Below are positions 55,050-62,893 of a stretch of DNA of 64,000 nucleotides, one piece after another. Within the stretch, counting starts at the first letter, position 1, and each line of letters starts with the position of its first letter. The notes below the pieces were generated by a model that did no database searches, was not told the origin of the DNA, and was given only the letters and a program-made list of their open reading frames with translations. The stretch is from Candidatus Avimonas caecicola (GTDB lineage: Bacteria > Bacillota > Clostridia > Oscillospirales > Acutalibacteraceae), in contig CAJFTG010000001.1 in the NCBI GenBank assembly GCA_904419875.1, positions 43,483-107,482 of the forward strand, in the 5' to 3' direction. The position numbers and the translations under genes are program-made.

Positions 55050-55079
55050 ACGTTTCTGCTGACAGCAGGAACGTTTTTT
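55050..55079 (+). terminator. Second terminator, directly before the AIPR ribosome site
   Basis: Eleven-bp stem ACGTTTCTGCT/AGCAGGAACGT (55050-55060 with 55064-55074), 3-base loop, T6. It begins 15 bp after the first terminator and ends 7 bp before AAGGAGG of the AIPR gene, so any transcript from the upstream promoter must pass two terminators to express the AIPR protein. Confidence 0.88.
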
Positions 55080-55101
55080 CATTTTAAGGAGGTATAAACA
55101 C

Positions 55102-56364
55102 ATGGAAACATTAACCGTTCCTGCCAAAGAGTTCAAGCACTTCAAGGACCCGTATGACCCGAAAGGGAGCCAGGGGCGGCCGGACAAGTACCGCTTTTAC
55201 GTGGATGTGCGCGACGTGCCGGCGGAGCTGGAAAACTGGATGGACACCAACCCCCGCGACCAAAATCTGGAGACCAACGTGGCAAGAGCCATCCGGGGCT
55301 CTCTGCTGGAGGACAACAAGTCGTTCCATTTGTGGAACCGGGGCATCCTGCTCTCCGCCAGCAAGGTCGTTTACGACAACCGAAGCGGGCTGGCCCACAT
55401 CACCTTCGAGAATCCCCAGGTCCATGGGAACATCGACGGCGGCCACACGCTGAAGATTATTCTGGCCCAAAAGGCGGCTTCCCCGGAGCTGCCGGAACAA
55501 TACGTGGAGTTCGAAGTGATTGTCGGCGTAACGGCGCCGGAGGATTTGGCGGAAGCCAGAAACAACAGCGTTGCCGTGAACACCAAAAGCCTGGAAGAGC
55601 TCAAAAACAGCTTTGAACTCCTGAAAGAGATCTTCCGAAGCCATCCCATACAGGGAAACGACTACTACCAGCGGATCGAATTCCGACAGAACCAGATGCG
55701 CCAAAAAAGCAACCCCATCGACATCCGGGAGATCATCGGAATTATCAATATGTTCAATCAAACGCTGTATCCGATCAATAACATGGACCTTGCCCCCATC
55801 CAGTCCTTCAGCGGCCGCGAGGTCTGCCTGCGCCGGTTCCTGCAAATGGGCCTGCCGGACGAAGCGAGCGATGAAGACTGCCGGAAAGAGCGGGATAAGG
55901 TGATTGCCAGCATGCGCCCCATTATCCCGGATATTCTGGAGCTGTGGGATTATGTCGAATGCCATTTTACCGAAGGGACCAGCGCCATTGCCAAGCGGTA
56001 CGGAGCAAAAGGGTATTCCAACTACGACGCCAAAAGCCGCCCCAACGCGCTTTTTTCGGACGCCCCCCTGCGGTACAGCATCCCCCGCGGCATCCTCTAT
56101 CCGGTGGTGGGAAGCTTCCGGGCCCTGGTACGGATTCATGAGGACGACGGTACCTATTACTGGGCCGTGCCTCCGCTGCAGGCGTGGAAGGAGAACAGCG
56201 CCAAGATCGCCGAATACGTGATGGCCAGCTCCCAGGAGCTGGGCAACAGCCCCACGGCGATCGGAAAGTCGAAAAACCTGTGGAACAGCCTGTTTTTGAC
56301 CCTTTCCTTCTATGCTCAGACGAACGAGCTCCGCTCATCGGCAGGGAGGCAGGAACAGGAATGA
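55102..56364 (+). CDS. AIPR-family (abortive infection phage resistance) protein
   Basis: 420 aa, ATG 55102 with AAGGAGG 9 bases upstream. Family pattern: DVRDVPAELENWMDTNPRDQN, VARAIRGSLLED, FHLWNRGILLSASKVVYD, then the hallmark IDGGHTLKIIL (like 'DGxQT' in relatives) and NNSVAVNTKSLEELKNSFE. AIPR proteins occur in phage-defence islands, often near restriction genes; biochemical activity is unsettled. The protein is soluble, with no membrane segment. It is apparently shielded by two terminators and a structured RNA, and its stop overlaps the start region of the following DUF262 frame. GC content is lower than the flanking housekeeping genes, fitting transfer. Confidence 0.85.
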   Translation: METLTVPAKEFKHFKDPYDPKGSQGRPDKYRFYVDVRDVPAELENWMDTNPRDQNLETNVARAIRGSLLEDNKSFHLWNRGILLSASKVVYDNRSGLAHITFENPQVHGNIDGGHTLKIILAQKAASPELPEQYVEFEVIVGVTAPEDLAEARNNSVAVNTKSLEELKNSFELLKEIFRSHPIQGNDYYQRIEFRQNQMRQKSNPIDIREIIGIINMFNQTLYPINNMDLAPIQSFSGREVCLRRFLQMGLPDEASDEDCRKERDKVIASMRPIIPDILELWDYVECHFTEGTSAIAKRYGAKGYSNYDAKSRPNALFSDAPLRYSIPRGILYPVVGSFRALVRIHEDDGTYYWAVPPLQAWKENSAKIAEYVMASSQELGNSPTAIGKSKNLWNSLFLTLSFYAQTNELRSSAGRQEQE

Positions 56365-56371
56365 CAACAGT

Positions 56372-57025
56372 GTGATTATTGCGCTCAAGCATTTCCTTGC
56401 TCCTGTGGAATACGCCGTCTCTTCCGACATTGTGGTAAACGGCGAGTCTCTGCCGGACACCATCCTTCGCCTTCCGAAAGACCGGCGTTACCGAATTCCT
56501 TATTTTCAGAGTGAAATGCGATGGGATTCCGGCACCCTCAGGCATCTGCTGGAAGATATACGCCGCACGCCGAAGCTGCTGGGGACAGTCGTGCTGGTAT
56601 CCCGGAAAAACCACCTTCTGTTCGGATCAACGACGGCCAGCAGCGCATCACCGTGCTTCTTATGATCCTGCATTATATCCGAACAATGTATGGAAAAGAG
56701 ATCACCGTGCCCGCCTCCTGCCCGCTGGATAACGAGAACTTTGGCGGATACGGGACGCTGCTGTCCTATGATTTCGATATGGAAGCAATGCCCAAAGAGC
56801 TCCAAAAGCAGGTGGAAGACAGCGATGACCTGGAGCAGCGTGCCCACTATGCCCAGCTATGGCAGGAAATCAAGTCCCCGGGTGCTGGGCTTGCCCGAAA
56901 AAGAAGCCAAGCAAACGTTAAGCCGGTATTTCCGCACGGATTTTCAGCAGGAGTACGCCCGGTATGTGGCGGGCATGGTGCATGCGCTCGCTGTCCGGCT
57001 GCCCCAAAAGCTGTCATATTCATAA
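56372..57025 (+). pseudogene. DUF262/GmrS-like gene with two compensating frameshifts
   Basis: Reading starts at GTG 56372 (VIIALKHFLAPVEYA), with DUF262 features RRYRIPYFQSEMRWDSGTL and LLGTVVLVS. Near 56620 the frame moves by -1 into RINDGQQRITVLLMILHYIR, which holds the conserved DGQQR of the ParB/Srx-like fold. Near 56877 it moves back into RVLGLPEKEAKQTLSRYF and ends at 57025. Corrected length is about 218 aa, only the N-terminal GmrS-like portion, without the DUF1524 HNH part. Two shifts with net zero change may be decay, sequencing error or, less likely, programmed shifting. In intact systems DUF262 hydrolyses NTP to steer cleavage of modified phage DNA. Confidence 0.75.
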
Positions 57026-57050
57026 CGAGCATCGAAAGGAGGCGCAAAGG

Positions 57051-57869
57051 ATGAAAAGCTATTACAAGTTGGTGCGGGACAAGGTCCCGGAGCTCATCCG
57101 GAACAGCGGCTTGGAGCCCCGTTTTCGCTATCTGGGGGAAGACGAATATCGGACCGTCCTGCGCGAGAAGCTGGTCGAGGAGGCGATGGAATTTGCCGAA
57201 TCGGGAAGCCGGGAGGAGCTCGTCGACCTGTGGGAAGTCTTTCAGGCCAATCTGAAAGACGCCGGCATATCGCCCGACACATTGGCCCGGCTGGCGCAGG
57301 AAAAGCAAAACAACCGGGGAGGGTTCGAGCACAGAGTCTTTCTTGAAACCGTGGCGTCCCCCGAGGAGCTGGAAGAGTCGCCGAATTATCGGGATTGGCA
57401 CAACATCCTGTTCCATGGGAGGAACTCCGCAACCTACAAATTCGCCTTTGCCGAAGCCCTGCTGTACTTCGCCAAAATTCGGAAAACAACCGTCCCGCCT
57501 TCCGCCCTCGCGCTGCCCTACGCCAACGCGGTTTGTCTGCATCTCAAACGGTTTGACCGCCAGTCCACCGGGAAAAGCAGTTCGTTTTTGGAGGCGTGCC
57601 GCCGCTACAATGCCGGAGAAATCACAGAGGACCGGCTTGTCGAAGCAACTATTGCCTACGGGTTCCAATACGTCATCGACGCTTTCCACATTGTCTCGTC
57701 TTCCTCCGTGCCCACCTGCTTTTACCAAAAGATCGGAAACAGCAACCGCGGCGGGATCCGATTGACCGGGGCCCTTTTTGCGCTGGTCGACGCAAGGTCC
57801 TTCGACCAACTGTATCAGGAGATCGAGTCCCGCTGGCATACGGTGGAGCTGCGCTGGGCAAAACGGTAA
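57051..57869 (+). CDS. MazG/HisE-like NTP pyrophosphatase domain fused to an HNH-nuclease-type N-terminal domain
   Basis: 272 aa, ATG 57051 after GAAAGGAGG. Residues 1-95 resemble the MazG/phosphoribosyl-ATP pyrophosphohydrolase group: YYKLVRDKVPELIRNSG and KLVEEAMEFAESGSREELVDLWEVF, keeping the EExxE...ExxD metal motif. Residues about 110-272 match the region usually found in front of HNH endonucleases: NYRDWHNILFHGRNSATYKFAFAEALL, DRQSTGKSSSFLEACRRYNAGEI, YGFQYVIDAFHIV and a C-terminal RLTGALFAL...RWHTVELRW, but the HNH motif itself is absent and the protein stops there. A nucleotide-cleaving effector or sensor in phage defence is possible. Ends 42 bp before a palindromic terminator. Confidence 0.7.
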   Translation: MKSYYKLVRDKVPELIRNSGLEPRFRYLGEDEYRTVLREKLVEEAMEFAESGSREELVDLWEVFQANLKDAGISPDTLARLAQEKQNNRGGFEHRVFLETVASPEELEESPNYRDWHNILFHGRNSATYKFAFAEALLYFAKIRKTTVPPSALALPYANAVCLHLKRFDRQSTGKSSSFLEACRRYNAGEITEDRLVEATIAYGFQYVIDAFHIVSSSSVPTCFYQKIGNSNRGGIRLTGALFALVDARSFDQLYQEIESRWHTVELRWAKR

Positions 57870-57911
57870 AACGGGAATGGCCGGTGTTTGCCGGGCCGGG
57901 CAGAAAGAGCG

Positions 57912-57947
57912 CGCGAGGCCGTTCCGGCATGCCGGAACGGCCTCGCG
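57912..57947. terminator. 36-bp perfect palindrome between convergent genes
   Basis: The sequence equals its reverse complement over 36 bases (centre GGCATGCC), lying between the defence locus and the convergent APH-like gene. Probable bidirectional terminator without T tract, like the palindrome after gltD. Confidence 0.65.
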
Positions 57948-58062
57948 TCCGCCGCGCAGCAAGGGCGGGGCGGCAGGAAAATCCTTGACTTGAAGTTGGG
58001 TTTTGGGGAGAACACCGCCGGATATTCCCGGCTTTTCTCCGCCAGCAGAACCGGCCCGCGTC

Positions 58063-58812
58063 TTACCATGCCGGCCTGTCCGGCAAAATCATGGCGCGCA
58101 GCGCCGGCCGGTGGCGGAAAACCCACTGCTGTCCATCGGTTACCCGGCGCCGCAGAGCCGGAAGGTTCTCGCCCCGCAGCTCCGCCTCAAACGCCACCGA
58201 CTCCATCCGGGCGCAGATGCGGCCGTCAAAATCCTCCCGCACCTCCCGGCTCAGCGCCTCGTCCCCGCCGGAATAGGCGTCCAGCCCCTTATCGATCTGG
58301 CGCAGGATTTTGCCGTCATCCCTCGCCGGGCTGCCGATTCCCAGCCAACGCCAGCAAACATACACCACGTCCTCCCAGCGGCGTCCGTAATAGCAGGCAT
58401 CCCAATCCACGATGGCGCAGGGCAGGCTGCCCAGATGGCCGTGCGGCGGATCGAACAGAACATGCTCCGGCGACAGGGCGCGGTGGCAGATCACCCGCTC
58501 CCCCTTCTCCTGCGCGCCGGCGTCATGCATGCGGCGGAGCAGCCGCATAAAGGACAAAAACTGCTTTTCGGAAAATTCCGCTCCTTCGTCCGCCCTCTGC
58601 CCGGGCGGCAGCGCATAGTACGCGCCGCCCTGCCCGTCCAGCCCCAGATACTCCGGGCACGCGCGGAACCCGCCGTCCCACAAGCGGCCCAGAGCGGAGC
58701 GCTCCTCCTCCCTGTCCGGCCTGCATACAATCAGCCGGCCATCCTTCCGTCTCCTGCCGGGAACGGGAAGCTCCCCCGGCAGGAAGCGTAACTCTCTCTC
58801 ATTGCTGTCCAT
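58063..58812 (-). CDS. APH-fold phosphotransferase-like protein with altered catalytic loop
   Basis: 249 aa. The kinase-like fold is recognisable from FSEKQFLSFMRLLRRMHDAGA, then VICHRALSPEHVLFD (108-121) and AIVDWDACYYGRRWEDVVYVCWRWLGIG (133-160). In active relatives the first block reads like ICHNDLSPxNFVF; here the catalytic Asp is Ala112 and the metal-binding Asn is His117, while the Asp of IVDWD (136) is kept. It may be a pseudokinase or nucleotide-binding protein instead of an active aminoglycoside/choline-type kinase. Short N-lobe compared with the family. Convergent with the defence locus; function unknown. Confidence 0.72.
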   Translation of the reverse strand: MDSNERELRFLPGELPVPGRRRKDGRLIVCRPDREEERSALGRLWDGGFRACPEYLGLDGQGGAYYALPPGQRADEGAEFSEKQFLSFMRLLRRMHDAGAQEKGERVICHRALSPEHVLFDPPHGHLGSLPCAIVDWDACYYGRRWEDVVYVCWRWLGIGSPARDDGKILRQIDKGLDAYSGGDEALSREVREDFDGRICARMESVAFEAELRGENLPALRRRVTDGQQWVFRHRPALRAMILPDRPAW

Positions 58813-58899
58813 AGCCTGCCGTGTATTTTCACGCTCTCCTTTCCTGTCGACCCGGTGTCAGTCCGGCGCCGGCCGTCTTTCCGTATTTCGACCGTGCGC

Positions 58900-58935
58900 A
58901 AAAAACGCCGGCCGGCTGTGCCGGTCGGCGTTTTT
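58900..58935. terminator. Bidirectional terminator after the CD1247-like gene
   Basis: Stem of 11-12 bp (58905-58916 with 58920-58931, one mismatch), 3-base loop, A6 on the left and T5 on the right, so it works on both strands. It ends the CD1247-like transcript (minus), 50 bp after its stop codon. Confidence 0.9.
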
Positions 58936-58984
58936 CTCCAATTTCCCGCGCTGCAAAGCTGAACGGCCCGCCGGCTGCGAAATT

Positions 58985-59425
58985 TTACTTTTCTTCGCCG
59001 TCGTGATGACAGCCGCATCCGCATTCGCCGTCGTCACAATCGCAGTCTTCGATATCGAACTCCAGCTTTTCACCGCAGTTCGGGCACTCGATCGACCCTT
59101 CCAGAAGGGTCTCCTCGTCCACGCTGAACTCCTCTTCGCAGTTCGGACAGGTAATATCGTAGAACTCGCCGTCCTCGCAGCCGCAGCCGCAGCCGTCCTC
59201 GTCCTCCTCATAGAAGTCGCTCTCCAGGGAGTCAAGATCCTCGTCGATCGCGTCCACCTGCTCGGTCAGCTCCTCGGTGTAGTCCTCCAGACTGGCGAGA
59301 TCGGAAGCCATATCGTCCAGCACGTCGATTATCGCCCTGAGCACCTTGCCTTCCTTGGTGGAATCGTCCACCCCCAGCCCTTCGGCCAGGCCCTTGAGAT
59401 ACGATACCTTTTCCGTAACGGTCAT
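58985..59425 (-). CDS. CD1247 N-terminal domain / zinc-ribbon protein
   Basis: 146 aa; ATG 59425 has AAGGAGG 9 bases upstream, which decides the start over an earlier in-frame Met. The N-terminal part is helical and acidic (TEKVSYLKGLAEGLGVD, ALEDYTEELTEQVDAI-like coiled coil), as in the clostridial CD1247 family. A zinc ribbon follows (about 95-125: CPNCEEEFSVDEETLLEGS...CPNCGEKLEF), and a Cys/Asp/His-rich tail (CDCDDGECGCGCHH) that may bind more metal. Function unknown. Adjacent to efp on the same strand, an order seen in Oscillospirales genomes. Confidence 0.85.
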   Translation of the reverse strand: MTVTEKVSYLKGLAEGLGVDDSTKEGKVLRAIIDVLDDMASDLASLEDYTEELTEQVDAIDEDLDSLESDFYEEDEDGCGCGCEDGEFYDITCPNCEEEFSVDEETLLEGSIECPNCGEKLEFDIEDCDCDDGECGCGCHHDGEEK

Positions 59426-59515
59426 CTTGTCCGTCCTCCTTACCACATTTCGGGATATCACCGGCGCAGCGGCGCCCCTTTCGGCGCGGCGCCCGTTTCT
59501 GCTGCAAAGCCTGTC

Positions 59516-60073
59516 TTACGCTCTTTCCATGTATTCGCCGGTGCGGGTGTCGATGCGGATCATCTCGCCCTCGTCGATAAACAGAGGCACGCGGATTTCC
59601 GCGCCGGTCTCCAGCGTCGCGGGCTTGGTCGCGTTGGTGGCCGTGTCGCCCTTGAAGCCCGGGTCGGTCTTGGTCACCTGAAGCTCCACGAAGTTCGGCG
59701 GCTCCACCCCGAAGACCTTGCCCTTGTAGGACGCGATGCGGCACACCATGTTCTCCTTGACAAACTTGAAATTGTCCGAAAGGATATCCTTGCCGATCGG
59801 CACCAGCTCGTAGGTTTCCGGATCCATGAAATAATACAGGTCCCCGTCGCTGTAAGAGTATTCCATCTCCTTGCGCTCAACATACGCGGTGGGAAATTTA
59901 TCCGTCGGGTTGAAGGTTTTTTCCACCACCGAACCGGCGATCACGTTGCGGATCTTGGTGCGGACGAACGCCGCGCCCTTGCCCGGCTTCACGTGCTGGA
60001 ATTCGATAATCTGATATACGTTCCCGTCCATTTCAAAGGTAACGCCGTTGCGGAAATCCCCTGCTGAAACCAT
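59516..60073 (-). CDS. efp: Elongation factor P
   Basis: 185 aa from ATG 60073 (GGAGGT 9 bases upstream). Three beta domains; the loop with the functional Lys is [14 protein letters not shown] (Lys at about 32). C-terminal signature [29 protein letters not shown] enters the ribosome E site and relieves stalling at polyproline. No modification enzymes for this residue are encoded nearby. A promoter with 17-bp spacing lies 87-115 bp upstream. Confidence 0.97.
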   Translation of the reverse strand: MVSAGDFRNGVTFEMDGNVYQIIEFQHVKPGKGAAFVRTKIRNVIAGSVVEKTFNPTDKFPTAYVERKEMEYSYSDGDLYYFMDPETYELVPIGKDILSDNFKFVKENMVCRIASYKGKVFGVEPPNFVELQVTKTDPGFKGDTATNATKPATLETGAEIRVPLFIDEGEMIRIDTRTGEYMERA

Positions 60074-60159
60074 TGTTCTACCTCCATATGCTTTCACTCA
60101 CGAATCCATTTGCAAGCCGCGCCGGCGCAGCGGGCGGATGAACTGCAAAGTCGTCTTTA

Positions 60160-60188
60160 ATTTTACCGCATCCGGGCAGGTTTTGCAA
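60160..60188 (-). promoter_or_regulatory. Promoter of efp
   Basis: On the minus strand TTGCAA (60183-60188), 17-bp spacer, TAAAAT (60160-60165), in the 132-bp gap between the M24 peptidase stop and the efp start. Confidence 0.6.
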
Positions 60189-60205
60189 GAGGAATTTCAT
60201 CCGGA

Positions 60206-61273
60206 CTACAGCACCAGCAGCTCTTTCGGCGATTTTGTCAGATTTTCACAGCCCGTCTCTGTGATGCTTGCCATATCCTCTATCCGCACGCCGAAGCGGC
60301 CGGGCAGATAGATCCCCGGCTCCACCGTGACCACGCTTCCCGCGCGCAGGGTTTCCCCGCCGCTGCGGGGGGAAAGCCGCGGCTCCTCGTGGATTTCCAC
60401 CCCGACCCCGTGCCCTGTCGCGTGGCCGAAATGCTCGCCATAGCCCGCCTGCGCAATCACGTCCCGCGCGGCGGCGTCCCCCTGCGCACAGCGCAGCCCC
60501 GCCCGCAGGACGGACAGCGCCGCACGCTGCGCCCGCAGCACCGTGTCGTACACCCGCCGCTGCTCATCCGAGCAGGAGCCGACCGCCACGGTGCGGGTCA
60601 TGTCCGAATGCCAGCCGTCCACCCGCGCGCCGAAATCCATGGTCACAAAATCGCCCCGTTCGATAGCCTTCTCCCCCGGCACGCCGTGCGGAAGCGAGGA
60701 ATTCGCCCCCGACACCACGATAAAATCGAAGGCCACCCCTTCCGTCCCCTGCCGGCGGATGAGGAACTCCAGCTCCAGCGCCACCTCCCGTTCGGTCCGG
60801 CCGGGGCGGATGAAGGGCAGGATATGCTCGAAGCCGTACTCCGTCAGGGCCTGCGCCTCCTTGATCTTGGCCAGCTCCTCCGGGGATTTCACCAGCCGCA
60901 GCTCGCCAAGCAGGCCGTCAAGCACGCCGCCCCGCAGCTCCACGCCGGGAAGCATCCCTGAAAAGCGGCGGTATTCCGCCACGGTCATCCCTTCGTCCTC
61001 GGTCAGGACGCAGCGCAGGCCAAGGCGTTTCGCCAGCTCCGGCAGGGTCGCGGACAGCGAGGCATATTCCACGCATTCCATCCCCCGTACCGTACGGCGG
61101 GCCGCCTCAATGTACCGGAAGTCGGTCAGAAACAGCGCGGTTTCCCTGGTGGCCAGCACCAGCCCGGCGCTGGAGGGGAAGCCGGTCAGATACCGGCGGT
61201 TATGCCCGCTGGCCACCAGCGCGGCATCCGCATCCGCCGGGATTTTTTCCATCAGCCGTTCAATCGGCCGCAT
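60206..61273 (-). CDS. M24-family Xaa-Pro aminopeptidase
   Basis: 355 aa from ATG 61273, which has GGAG 8 bases upstream (a Met three codons earlier abuts that site). Creatinase-like N-domain (ASGHNRRYLTGFPSSAGLVLAT) and a pita-bread C-domain with all five metal ligands: two Asp in VTMDFGARVDGWHSDMTRT, His in GHATGHGVG, Glu in VEPGIYLPG and Glu in RIEDMASIT. Removes N-terminal residues before proline; located between aroQ/GNAT and efp, a common clostridial order. Its start overlaps the end of the GNAT gene by 14 bp. Confidence 0.94.
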   Translation of the reverse strand: MRPIERLMEKIPADADAALVASGHNRRYLTGFPSSAGLVLATRETALFLTDFRYIEAARRTVRGMECVEYASLSATLPELAKRLGLRCVLTEDEGMTVAEYRRFSGMLPGVELRGGVLDGLLGELRLVKSPEELAKIKEAQALTEYGFEHILPFIRPGRTEREVALELEFLIRRQGTEGVAFDFIVVSGANSSLPHGVPGEKAIERGDFVTMDFGARVDGWHSDMTRTVAVGSCSDEQRRVYDTVLRAQRAALSVLRAGLRCAQGDAAARDVIAQAGYGEHFGHATGHGVGVEIHEEPRLSPRSGGETLRAGSVVTVEPGIYLPGRFGVRIEDMASITETGCENLTKSPKELLVL

Positions 61274-61733
61274 TGCCAACATCTCCTTTTTCTCCGCTTT
61301 TCTCTGCACATCCTCCGTGCGGGCGGCGGTGCATCCGTTCCCGGCCGCACCGCTCAAACCCCGCCTTTTCATACAGGCGGTGAGCGTTTTCCGTTTCCAG
61401 CGTGCCGAAGCGCCGCCGCAGCCGTTCGTCCGATACGACGGCCCGGACCAGCGCCGTTCCCAGCCCCCGGCCCCGGAACGCCTCGTCGATCACCACGTCT
61501 CCCAGATGATAGGTCCCGGCGCTGTCGACAACCACCCGGGCATAGCCGACCTGCCGTTCCCCGCCCCCCGCCGCGGGAAGGAATACCCCGAAGCACAGGG
61601 ACGAGGCCAGCTCGCGCCGGAGCTGATCCGGCGGCCGTCCCCCGCCGGGAAGGGAACGAAGCAGCGCGGCAATCCGGGCGGGCTGCATCGCCCCGGCGCC
61701 GGAGCGGACGACGGCAGAAAGCGCCGGCCTCAA
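61260..61733 (-). CDS. GNAT-family N-acetyltransferase
   Basis: 157 aa. TTG 61733 overlaps the aroQ stop (TTGA), with GGAAGG just upstream, suggesting coupled translation. Core GNAT features: VGYARVVVDSAGTYHLGDVVIDEAFRGRGLGTAL, where RGRGLG is the acetyl-CoA phosphate loop, then VSDERLRRRFGTLETENAHRLYEKAGFERC. Substrate unknown. The last ~20 residues (HGGCAEKSGEKGDVGNAAD) extend into the peptidase gene and may be recent. Confidence 0.82.
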   Translation of the reverse strand: MRPALSAVVRSGAGAMQPARIAALLRSLPGGGRPPDQLRRELASSLCFGVFLPAAGGGERQVGYARVVVDSAGTYHLGDVVIDEAFRGRGLGTALVRAVVSDERLRRRFGTLETENAHRLYEKAGFERCGRERMHRRPHGGCAEKSGEKGDVGNAAD

Positions 61734-62167
61734 AGCCTTCCGGCGATTTCGGCAAACGCCTCCAGCGCCAGCAGATAGCTCGCCGGGCCAAAGCCGGCTA
61801 TCTGCCCCCGGCAGGCCGGCGCGATCACCGAGGTGTGGCGGAACTCCTCCCGCGCGTGGATGTTGGACAGATGCACCTCGATCACCGGCAGGCGGATCGC
61901 CGCGATCGCATCCCGGATCGCATAGCTGTAGTGGGTATAGGCCCCGGCGTTGAGGATCACGCCGTCGTACACGCCCATACAGGCGTGCAGGCGGTCGATC
62001 AGGCCGCCCTCGCTGTTGGACTGGTCAAAATCCACCTCGATTTGCAGCTTTTCCGCCCGTCCGGCGATCTGTTTGCAGATATCCTCGTAGCTGTCGGAAC
62101 CGTACACTCCCGGCTCCCGCAGCCCGAGCAGGTTGAGGTTCGGCCCGTTGAGCACCAGCAGTTTCAT
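61730..62167 (-). CDS. aroQ: 3-dehydroquinate dehydratase, type II
   Basis: 145 aa from ATG 62167, the usual family length; a Met four codons earlier touches the ribosome site. Signatures: LVLNGPNLNLLGLREPGVYG (with the catalytic Tyr), DQSNSEGGLIDRLH, ILNAGAYTHYSYAIRDA and VIEVHLSNIHAREEFRHTSVIAP. Converts 3-dehydroquinate to 3-dehydroshikimate in the shikimate pathway. A TATAAT-like -10 (62225-62230, minus) lies 58 bp upstream but no good -35 is seen. Confidence 0.96.
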   Translation of the reverse strand: MKLLVLNGPNLNLLGLREPGVYGSDSYEDICKQIAGRAEKLQIEVDFDQSNSEGGLIDRLHACMGVYDGVILNAGAYTHYSYAIRDAIAAIRLPVIEVHLSNIHAREEFRHTSVIAPACRGQIAGFGPASYLLALEAFAEIAGRL

Positions 62168-62175
62168 CGTCGCAG

Positions 62176-62742
62176 TCATCCTTTCGCCCGCCAGTTTTTG
62201 TATTTTCCAAAATCCATATACTCCATTATACACCCGCCGCGGCGAAAATACCACCCCGCCGCCGGCGTCCGCTCAGAAGCGCGCCATGGCCCGCGTTTTT
62301 GGCCGGACGCTGGCGGCCCGTTGCCGATTGCCCCCTTTTCCCTCGCAGCATGACCGGCGGGCCGGCATCCGCGCGGCAGAAAGAAGCAATCCCGCCGGGC
62401 AGGCTCGGCTCCCGCCGTCTGAGCCGGCGGGCTTTCCCCGCGCGTATATGCGGCTGTGTGGACGGCAAGACCAGGAGAACAGGCGGGCCAGCCGGACGGG
62501 CAGACCGCCCGGCGCCACGAACAGGAGGCTGTGCAGGATGCTGAACAGGAGTAAACAGGAGATAAAACAGGAGGCAGAAAAAGGGCGCAGAGGAAGACAG
62601 CCCGTACAATCCCAAGGAGGATATTCCGCCCTCTTGCCCATTTTGGGGAGGACAACCGCCGCAGCGCGGGCAACCGGTTGATCAGCCATTCGAGGATGCC
62701 GGCCAGTATATTTTCCAGAAAGTCCGCAGTAATCCCCCACAC
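62176..62742 (-). pseudogene. Possible decayed small membrane-protein gene
   Basis: A minus-strand frame opens MWGITADFLENILAGILEWLINRLPALRRL and carries one hydrophobic helix (NILLGIVRAVFLCALFLPPVL), after which composition turns nonsense; a neighbouring frame over the same bases continues with hydrophobic sequence (CFISCLLLFSILHSLLFVA). This could be a frameshifted small membrane protein. No family recognised. The rest of 62255-62893 (640 bp) holds nothing else that can be supported. Confidence 0.25.
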
Positions 62743-62893
62743 CCCTCACCGGCCGCGTGGTTTCCGCCCGGAGCATAGCCATCCGCCCGCGCCGCCGCGG
62801 GCCGGCCTGTATGCCGCCGCCTTCACGGCGCAGACCGCTTCGGCGCTCTTTCTGTCCGACGCGGCCGTACCCGCGCCGCCGTGAAAGCCCGCG

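Noticed and set aside
54905..55110. Type III toxin-antitoxin (ToxIN-like) layout of RNA, terminator, then protein gene
   Set aside because: The RNA lacks clear tandem repeats and the protein is AIPR, not a ToxN/AbiQ endoribonuclease.
62226..62782. Other overlapping open frames between aroQ and the XRE gene
   Set aside because: Low-complexity composition, no ribosome sites and mutual overlap; only a weak trace of a decayed membrane protein could be argued.
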